Under the pieces are notes generated by a model. The model searched no databases. It saw only the letters and a list, made by a program, of their open reading frames with translations, and was not told where the DNA came from. 64,000 bases of DNA from Rhyacophila brunnea (Eukaryota > Arthropoda > Insecta > Trichoptera > Rhyacophilidae), in assembly GCA_022495005.1 (NCBI GenBank), contig JAGYXB010000691.1:1-64000 (forward strand), read 5' to 3'. Made by a program: the position numbers and the translations under genes. How positions within the stretch are numbered: position 1 is the first letter of the stretch; each line of letters opens with the position of its first letter. Positions 56,447 to 64,000 of this stretch are shown here, piece by piece.

Positions 56447-57904
56447 TTTATCACCGCAAGCCCTGCTTTGGCAAATGATGCTCATCTCGAATCGTCTTGG
56501 AGGACAGTGGATGTGCATACGTCTTGCGATATTATACAAATCCACAATCAAGACATTAAAAAAGAATTTGACGAATATAATGAAAGGGTAACCACTCTAG
56601 ACTCCTTATGTTACACTGGTAGACGTAACAATACTCAAACTGACGTCACAAAACCTGAGTTATTAGTAGCGGTTATAAAGTTAGAAAATACTTCATTCTA
56701 TAAACATAATTTTGTATGCTGTATTTGTTTTGACTTTTTTCCATCGCCAGACTTGCTAACTCTTCACAAAGTCAATCATAAAAAAGCATTTAAGACAAAC
56801 GATCCGGATGTAAAACCATTTAAATGTATTGATTGTAATTTTTCATGTACACAGCCTGGTCACATGAAACTACATCGAGTCATACATACTGGGGAAAAGC
56901 TTTATACATGTGACGAATGCAATTTCTCATGTATACAAGCTACTAGTATGACATTGCACAAGATGGCTCATTGCGAGGAGAAGTCATTTAAATGTGATGA
57001 ATGTAATTACTCCTGCTCACGATCTGGTAGTATGAAATCACACAAAATGACTCATTCTGGCAAAGAACAGTTCAAATGTGAGGACTGTAATTATTCATGT
57101 GCACGAGCAAGCAGTATGGAGTTACACAGAATGACTCATTCTGAAGAAAAGCCAATTAAGTGTAGTGAGTGTAATTTTTCTTGTACACAGGCTAGTAGCA
57201 TGACATTACACAAAATTAGTCATTCTGGTGAAAAGCCATTTAAATGTGATGAATGTAATTTTTCTTGTTTACGATCTGGGCATTTGAAAGCACATAAAAT
57301 GACTCATTCTGGTGAAAAACCATTTAAGTGTAATGAGTGTAATTTTTCATGTATACAAGCTAGTAGTCTGAAATTACACAAAATGACTCATTCTGGTGAA
57401 AAACCATTTAAATGTAACGAATGTACTTACTCATGCATTAGGTCTAGTGAGATGAAGTTCCACAAAATGACCCATAGCGGTGAAAGGCCGTTTAAGTGTA
57501 ATGAATGTAGTTTTTCTTGTATCAAACCTAGTGCCATGGAACTGCATAAAATGACTCATTCCGGAGAAAAGCCTTTTAAATGCGTGGAATGTGATTTCTC
57601 TTGTACACGAATTACCAGTATAAAATTACATAAAATGATTCATTCTGGCGAAAAGCCATTCAAATGCGATGAATGTAATTTTTCATGTATCAAGTCTCAT
57701 GGCTTAAAATTACACAAAATGACACATTCTGGAGAAAAACCATTTAAATGCCAGGAATGTAATTTTTCGTGTACGAGAGCTGGTAGCATGAAGTTACATA
57801 AAATGACTCACTCTGGTGAAAAGCCATTTAAATGTGATCGTTGTAATTTCTCATGTAGACAATCCGCGTACATGAAATCTCATAAAATGACACATTTAAA
57901 GTAA
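56447..57904 (+). CDS. Z5 last exon: C2H2 zinc-finger array
   Basis: Third exon of join(53224-53370, 53876-54004, 56447-57904), about 577 residues in all. The acceptor TTTTTATAG is phase 0, opening FITASPALAND, which aligns with Z4. An extra psi-K-x-E (IKKE) occurs early in the exon. The lone finger CCICFDFF...HKVNH follows TKPELLVAVIKLENTSF. Then come 13 tandem fingers of CDECNFSC type with HSGEKPFK linkers and Cys at the core Phe site. Fingers 8-9 and 11-12 correspond to fingers 3-4 and 10-11 of Z4, including the unusual SGERPFK linker. It ends HKMTHLK, stop at 57902-57904. The family role is nuclear DNA binding; the target is unknown. Confidence 0.92.
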   Translation, partial: FITASPALANDAHLESSWRTVDVHTSCDIIQIHNQDIKKEFDEYNERVTTLDSLCYTGRRNNTQTDVTKPELLVAVIKLENTSFYKHNFVCCICFDFFPSPDLLTLHKVNHKKAFKTNDPDVKPFKCIDCNFSCTQPGHMKLHRVIHTGEKLYTCDECNFSCIQATSMTLHKMAHCEEKSFKCDECNYSCSRSGSMKSHKMTHSGKEQFKCEDCNYSCARASSMELHRMTHSEEKPIKCSECNFSCTQASSMTLHKISHSGEKPFKCDECNFSCLRSGHLKAHKMTHSGEKPFKCNECNFSCIQASSLKLHKMTHSGEKPFKCNECTYSCIRSSEMKFHKMTHSGERPFKCNECSFSCIKPSAMELHKMTHSGEKPFKCVECDFSCTRITSIKLHKMIHSGEKPFKCDECNFSCIKSHGLKLHKMTHSGEKPFKCQECNFSCTRAGSMKLHKMTHSGEKPFKCDRCNFSCRQSAYMKSHKMTHLK

Positions 57905-57950
57905 TATTGATGACGTGCATGTAATTTTTCGTGTATAAATCTGATCAAGT
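57905..57950 (+). pseudogene. Decayed finger remnant downstream of Z5
   Basis: A partial fossil unit right after the stop (GATGACGTGCATGTAATTTT, then TCGTGTATAAATCTGATC) matches a finger start of CDECNFSCIKSD type with insertions and a stop. It is the shortest of the five fossil tails. Confidence 0.65.
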
Positions 57951-57956
57951 GAAATA

Positions 57957-58128
57957 ATACAAGGAACGAAAATATAATTAATATTAAATTCTACCGGTTT
58001 TAAAAAATCAAGACTAATTGAATTAATAAGACTAATGGTGTTACAGCCGAAATAGCTATCGACAAACCTTTTTAAAAACCTGTAGAATTTAATATTAATT
58101 ATATTTTCATTTCTTGTAAAATAGGATT
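57957..58128. repeat. Hairpin MITE, about 170 bp, in the Z5 3' flank
   Basis: The left arm AAATATAATTAATATTAAAT, then TCTACCGGTTTTAAAAA, is inverted at the right end around TTTTTAAAAACC. Probably within the Z5 3' UTR. Confidence 0.8.
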
Positions 58129-58493
58129 CTACCAAGTAAATGCAAACTCAATTAATGAAATAATACAAATCAATTAATTTTTGTAGGAATCTGAATTTAA
58201 ATAATTGATCCCATTGAGAAACGCATGTTGATGAATTTTTGAAATTAATAAAATGCAATTTCGACTCGAGTCACCAACCTAATTTTGGATGTTCTTACAT
58301 TGTAGATGTCACTGACTCTTGGATATGATAAAGATATAAGAATTAGTTCTTCCAGATTTCTAAACCTCGAACCACTCTGGCGAATATCTTATGATGGTTC
58401 TACTCCCAACTTTCGATTGTGAAAACGTAAGCAGTGTCTAGTTATAGAAATGGTGTCTCACATCTCGCATACACCATGGTTACATTTTACCCT

Positions 58494-59165
58494 TAGACTA
58501 TAGATACACCTAGACGCCACCCGTTGCATTGCTAAATGAAACTGCGTGCCGTGCGTTTGGTTTGTGGGCGAGCGAACGCATTCGTACACAAATTTTTGAG
58601 ACCATAGACCATTTCGCTAGTGCTCGCCCATAGTGCTCGCACTAGACGCTCAGAATTAAAATATAATTTTCTATATTTTTTACGTTATATAGTATTTTTA
58701 AGCGGTCAAAATGCAACCATTATTATATTAGATATCCATAATTTAAGTTATTTTAAAGAAACACTAGGTCACTGATATTAAAATATATAATAATATACAA
58801 ACAAATTATCACAAACATGTATCAACTTACCAATAAAACTTAATACCATCTTCTTATCAGTGCGGCTACCATATTGTAATACAACACACATAACCATATT
58901 TTCTACTTAATTAATTAAAAATATTTACACTGACTATGTTTAACAAGTTAAGCAATTTTAGCAACACGGTTATCGACGCTTAGTTAAGCAATAAGCTAAG
59001 ATTTGCCGGCTACACCGTAGCAAACCATCTCCCACATCTGTAAACCTTTTATCTTACTCCAGCGCGTGTCGCTATTAGATTAGATTATAAGGGTGCCGAA
59101 TACTTTCTCACTCGCACTTATGCATCGTTTTTGTTCAGGCATTGATTTTACCGCTAAAAAACTGA
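58494..59165. repeat. Duplicated 3' block 1, Z5 copy
   Basis: The counterpart of 41008-41690, same orientation. It lies 0.6 kb after the Z5 stop, against 1.2 kb after the Z4 stop. Confidence 0.8.
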
Positions 59166-59599
59166 AAACTCAGTTGAAGATATTTGTAAAAAAATAATCG
59201 TTTCCTTTTTAAACGATCATGTGTCATGTACTTGTGACATACCTATTGATCGTATAGGTCTATATGAATTGGACACTGAGATATGCCGGGGGACACTGTG
59301 CAGAACTATGAACCTTCAAAGTAATCGAGAGGTTTATGTTTTTGTTTCTTGTCCTTTTGAAATAAAGTTGCTGAAAAATTTATGACTACCTATTTTTTAT
59401 CTGGACCACTACTTTTTTGATTGTATTTTTCTTTTCTTATATTTCCTGTCTTATACTTTTTTCTATTTTTTATTCTCTTAGGATTACTATTTATGTTCTA
59501 ATGGATTTGAGTTTTGTACTAGGTATTCCATTTTAAACCCGAGTTTCGCATTTTGGCATATTCAGGCCTAGGCATTTGACCATGTTCGATCCTAATAGG

Positions 59600-59830
59600 A
59601 TCATATGGACCTCCACAGAGAGGTTTGTATTAACGGGTTTTATTTTTACGAGAAATGGATGTCAGCCATTTGCTCAACCTATAAAGTCCACAATCTGACT
59701 CATACACAAATTGAAAAACAATGTGCGTACTTGCCAGGCCCCGGATTCGAACCTGGGACCCTCGACTCTAGAGGCCGGCGTTTAAGCCACGCGGCCATCG
59801 TGGCATACGCACTCACCAATGATAAATACA
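59600..59830 (-). mobile_element. tRNA-derived SINE, third family
   Basis: On the minus strand, an A-box-like TGGCCGCGTGGCTTAAACG and a perfect B-box GGTTCGAATCC are followed by a body ending near CTCTGTGGAGGTCCAT. A partial relative begins at 63926. The anticodon arm does not fold well, so it is not a functional tRNA. Confidence 0.65.
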
Positions 59831-59949
59831 CTCTTACAACGAATACAGTTAATTATAACTTATATAACAAATGTATAGAATAAAGTAAGTAAAAATTGGA
59901 TTACCTATATATTAAGTCAATGATCATATTGTATAAAAGTAAAAAATAT

Positions 59950-60418
59950 AACAAATAATTACAAGATAAAAAGAACTTTTTATATACAACGTTTTTAAAT
60001 TTTCTGTTGAATCATATAAACTTGACTTGACTATTTTAAACGATCAAAAACATTTGTACTTGATAGAAATAATACTGAAATGTCATTTTGAATTTCATTT
60101 GATTTCCATATTAACGCACGTATATATTAATAATTTACCTGCCTGGACTCCAGACCCCTAGCAACCAATTAATAATGGTGTCGAAATAACTTTTCATTCA
60201 AAACAGAATTAACTGAAAATGAATTCAATTCTACTTAAAGATGGCTAAAAGTATTAAAAGAATGCATTGGCATCGTGTTCTGATATATTCTAAAAGTTTC
60301 AAATATCTAGCTAGTCGGGAAGTTAGTTAAAAATCGATTGTAAGATTTGTACTGGGTAAACAACCACCGGACAAATAAGAATACGACCTAATATAAACGT
60401 TGTGAAATACAATGCTCT
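59950..60418 (+). repeat. Repeat family X, copy
   Basis: About 470 bp from ATAATTACAAGATAAAAAG to GCTCATATGGGCC. It includes CCTAGCAACCAAT, AAGATGGCTAAAAG and ACCACCGGACAAATAAG. It is non-coding and unclassified. Confidence 0.8.
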
Positions 60419-60716
60419 GCTCATATGGGCCTGCTAGGACCCCATACCCTAGCAACCAATAATAGTGGATTGGATTACGGATTTCTTCCGAAATAACCTT
60501 TCATACAAAACAGAATTAACTTAAAATGAATTCAATTCTGCTTGAAGATGGCTAAAAGTATTAAAAAATGCATTGGCATCGTGTTCTGATATTATATTCT
60601 AAAAGTTTAAAATGTCTAGCTAGTCAGGAAGTTAGTTAAAAATCGATTGCAAGATTTGTACTGGATAAACAACCACCGGACAAATAAGAATACGATCTAA
60701 TAAAAACGTTGTAACA
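60419..60716 (+). repeat. Repeat family X, partial tandem copy
   Basis: It follows the previous copy directly and repeats its last two thirds, from CTAGCAACCAATAATAG to ATCTAATAAAAACG. Confidence 0.8.
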
Positions 60717-62554
60717 TATGAATAGTGGTGTGTTTGTAAAAAGCCCTATAGAAAAATAGATCATTAGAAATCTAATCACTAATAATATAGGTATTCAATA
60801 TGCGTAGGTATCGCCATTACAGGGGATAACAACGGCACTAGAAAACCTATTGGAAATTAAATGGAGTTAACTAATAATAAACTTAAATCCATTAAAATGT
60901 AAACTCCATCATGTACCGTACTACGATAGTATTAATATTTTCTACTTATGAGTTTTTTTTCAAACAGTTTCAATAACTATTCCTAATATAATATTATTTA
61001 TAAGTAACTGTATTTAATCATTCATTTTGATTTATGGTGACTTTTCTGTCCGCCTGTTATTGGGACTGTCACTATATATGATTTTATTTTTTATTCTCAG
61101 TGATTGATGTTAATAATAATAATATAACAGTGTAATAATGTGCATCCAAATAAGCTTCAACTGAGACTTTGTAGCTTAATAAAAAAACCCTTCTTTATAA
61201 TTATTGTTCTGTGAACGATATCATTAAGTATACATCCATCTTTTAAGACTTATCCCAGATAGATATAGTTCTTTAACTGTTGGAGCTGAGTCCCATTGAC
61301 TAATCTGTTTTCGGTTAGTAAAACAGTGAAATACGATTTTTGCTAATTACTTCAGGGACTTCTTTTAAGTTTTGCTTTACTAGCAGCACTCGGCTACAAC
61401 TGGTTTTGAAACAATGGACAGTGTTGTATGTAAGTAATGATATTGTACCTAATAACATTTTGATACAAAAACTATAATACTGTAGTGAGGTAGTAAAACA
61501 TGATATGTCCATTTTTTGTGCAAATTGAGTTATATATACTTTCAAATTCGTCTCAGTGAAATCTAAATATGATATGTATAGGACTGATAGGTTGGAAGAA
61601 ATGAGCTGTGTCAATATTTGATTTGTTCATTGTTTGAATATTTTTCGTTAATTTTAAAATTGCTCTAATGGACAATTTAGAAAAACGGACAACGTGTTTT
61701 GCTATCTTACTAGAGAATTATTATATAGGTACATGTATGTGTAAAGAAAACTTTGAAATATGGAAAGGGAGATAAATAAACGCAAAGACATAATCATATT
61801 TATTTTTAATTTCAATCCACGTTAGGTACATTATTTTTGGCTGTATCGTTAATCTAACTTGTAGATTAACCGTGGACTTGATTGTAATCTAAAGAACACA
61901 ACAATAATGGAAAATGTGTTTACCTATTGTTCGTGGATGTTAATCATATTTTTTGAGTGTGGAGAAATATGGGACGACTGAATATTATGTTAGTTATTTT
62001 ATATATATATATAGCGCCTTACACATGCATGGAATTACTGTCGGCAATTCTGCTTATTTAAAACTGTCATGACATTAACTGTTTACACAGTGCTGACTCT
62101 CTCCCCAATCTCATTCTTCAAGAGTAAAAGAGGCGCGATGTTGTCATTTTATACTACTATCTGACAGGTCGTATTGAAAATCGGAGCTCAAAACGAGTAG
62201 TTCGTTTTTTTACCGGCATGTTCGCCCCGCTCCTATCGATCTACTGCGCAGGCGCAGACCAAAAATAATCTCACTTGCGCTCAATAAATCATCACAATTT
62301 AGAATCTTTCAAACTTGTTTGATTTATGCACGCAATCTTGCCAACTGCAGGATAATACATGTTTCCCCATACATTTTCTTACTGTGCACAGTACATACAT
62401 GCACGTGTAAACGGGATATTATGCTTTAACGATTATCACATAGCGCAATGCGCATTAAATATTGTCAATGGGCTCTAAATCATTATTAGATTAATAATTA
62501 CGCTTTTACTAATATAATGCCTTGTCCACGTGGCGCGCTTTGACTCGCGCCATT
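60717..62554. other. Intergenic, nothing recognised
   Basis: AT-rich sequence with a short TA microsatellite near 62000. A 99-residue minus-strand open frame (61315-61614) has no recognisable features and is not called. Confidence 0.5.
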
Positions 62555-63030
62555 GCCCACTGAAGAAGGAAGCCGATACATTACACGACTGGTCCTACTT
62601 TTCGCCCCTCCCGTTGTCTATGGATGACCTGTCATTGTCTATAGAGTGCTCATACTGACGCGTCTGCCGTTTTCACTTATCGGAGTATTCTTAGTTACAA
62701 ATTATTTTAACGTATCTTGGAGACCTTAGAGTTCATCCGATTTAGTGGTTATGTGTTACAGTGTAACGACTACAAGTAACGATCAAAGTAAGTAAACTTC
62801 TGCTGTGTATAATAAAATCATAATACACTAGGACGTTTGTCAATGTGACAGTCGATTCTAAATGACAATAACTTATAACTTATTATTATACTCTTCAGTC
62901 ATTATAGAATACCAAACTCTGCTTGCAAGTACGTTATAAATAAATAGTATGGCAGTGGACCACTCGTTACTTCTGCAAAAAGTTATGTTCAGGCTTTATT
63001 AATCTAAAGATGGAGGTGGTCGTGCGCATT
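62555..63030. repeat. Duplicated 3' block 2, Z5 copy
   Basis: The counterpart of 42745-43240, same orientation, 4.7 kb after the Z5 stop. Confidence 0.75.
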
Positions 63031-63459
63031 CAAGGTACATGTGACAGGCGTTTATAGCTCTTCCAAAATGAATTACGACCACCTCGCATCCGAGCGCGAG
63101 AGTTTTTATGGCTGCTCAAAATAAATTATGTCACCTAGCTTGCTAACCTGCCGAGAATACAGATTTTCGCGAAATACAAAATCTCATAGATACTGAGGAT
63201 CACAATTGGGTTGACGGGCTTTTTTCTTGCACTCGTGTTTGTTTTTATGTCGATTCAACAATTATTTACGTCACCTAGCTTGTTCATTGCCAAATGGAAC
63301 GCGCTATATGGACGAAGTACAATTGTGGTACTTGAGCGTAAAGCTCTGTAGGACGCGCGCCATCTGGACATGGTCTATGTAACTTTGTAATGTTTATTTA
63401 TTTACACAAACAAAAAAGATAACATAAAAATTTACACCAATTTAATTGTAATTTTACAT

Positions 63460-63925
63460 TAAATAATTACAAGATAAAAAGAACTTTTTATATACAAATT
63501 TTTAAATTTTCTGTTGAACCATATAAACTTGACTTGACTAGCTTAAACGATCAAAAACATTTGTACTTGATAGAAATAATACTGAAATGTCATTTAGAAT
63601 TTCATATTGATTTCCATATTAATGCACGTATATATTAATAATTTAACTGCTAGGACTCAAGACCCGTAGCAACCAATAATGGTGTCGAAATAACTTTTCA
63701 TACAAAAACAGAATTAACTGAAAATGAATTCAATTCTACTTAAATATGGCTAAAAGTAATAAAAGAATGCATTGGCATCGTGTTTTGATATATTCTAAAA
63801 GTTTCAAATGTCTATCTAGTCGGGAAGTTGGTTAAAAATCGATTGCAAGATTTGTAATGGATAAACAACCACCGGACAAATAAGAATATGACCTAATAAA
63901 AACGTTGTAAAATACAATGCACTGC
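63460..63925 (+). repeat. Repeat family X, copy
   Basis: Nearly colinear with 59950-60418, from AATTACAAGATAAAAAG to GCTCATATGGGCC. Confidence 0.8.
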
Positions 63926-64000
63926 TCATATGGGCCTCCACAGAGTGGTAGTTGTCTTAATAGAGTTTTGTATAACGAAAAATAAATGTGGGCCACTTGA
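63926..64000. repeat. Partial relative of the 59600 SINE body, cut by the window edge
   Basis: It starts CCTCCACAGAGTGG, like CCTCCACAGAGAGG at 59611, and continues with weak similarity to the edge. Confidence 0.4.

Noticed and set aside
19494..59830. tRNA-like sequences at 19494, 37800, 46500 and 59733 considered as tRNA genes
   Set aside because: None forms a clean acceptor and T stem. Those at 37800, 46500 and 59733 continue into repeated SINE bodies.

Overview
The window is AT-rich insect nuclear DNA, most likely from a moth or butterfly. The lepidopteran call rests on the repeated palindrome TAGGTACCTA and on the mix of transposons and SINEs. It is an inference, not a proof.

The genes are five paralogous C2H2 zinc-finger genes, called Z1 to Z5 here. 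Z1 (+) is cut by the left edge and ends at 923. Z2 (-) is join(7836-9533, 11138-11269, 16538-16678). Z3 (-) is join(25038-26501, 28998-29153, 30807-30953). Z4 (+) is join(32160-32306, 36534-36677, 38023-39828). Z5 (+) is join(53224-53370, 53876-54004, 56447-57904). The four complete genes share one architecture. Exon 1 is 47-49 codons and contains WFD[VL]PI. Exon 2 is 43-52 codons and contains PGCS. All introns are phase 0. One large last exon holds a lone N-terminal finger and then 12-17 tandem fingers. Exons 1 and 2 of every gene carry four SUMO-type psi-K-x-E motifs at matching places. Z2 and Z3 form one subfamily (CDVCFKKF fingers, HTGEKPHQ linkers). Z1, Z4 and Z5 form another (CDECNYSC fingers, HSGEKPFK linkers). 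Z3 and Z4 are head to head about 1.2 kb apart. All the proteins look like nuclear DNA-binding factors, and no effector domain is recognisable.

Every one of the five finger arrays is followed directly by decayed finger sequence, so each array was once longer. Z1 is internally homogenised, with six fingers carrying the same predicted contact residues. With the shared N-terminus this looks like a lineage-specific, fast-turnover zinc-finger cluster.

The rest is mobile DNA, often nested and with target-site duplications that can be read directly. It includes hAT elements (8-bp TSDs), a PIF/Harbinger-like MITE family (TWA), a Transib-like element with an internal 122-bp tandem repeat, a pogo-like MITE, a 2-kb foldback element, and two transposons carrying broken copies of one transposase family (4-bp TSDs). 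It also includes two inverted copies of a third element with 4-bp TSDs, remnants of RTE-type and other LINEs, a Penelope-like fragment, tRNA-derived SINEs and many hairpin repeats. Introns of Z2/Z3 and 3' flanks of Z4/Z5 share old sequence, which supports block duplication of whole genes.
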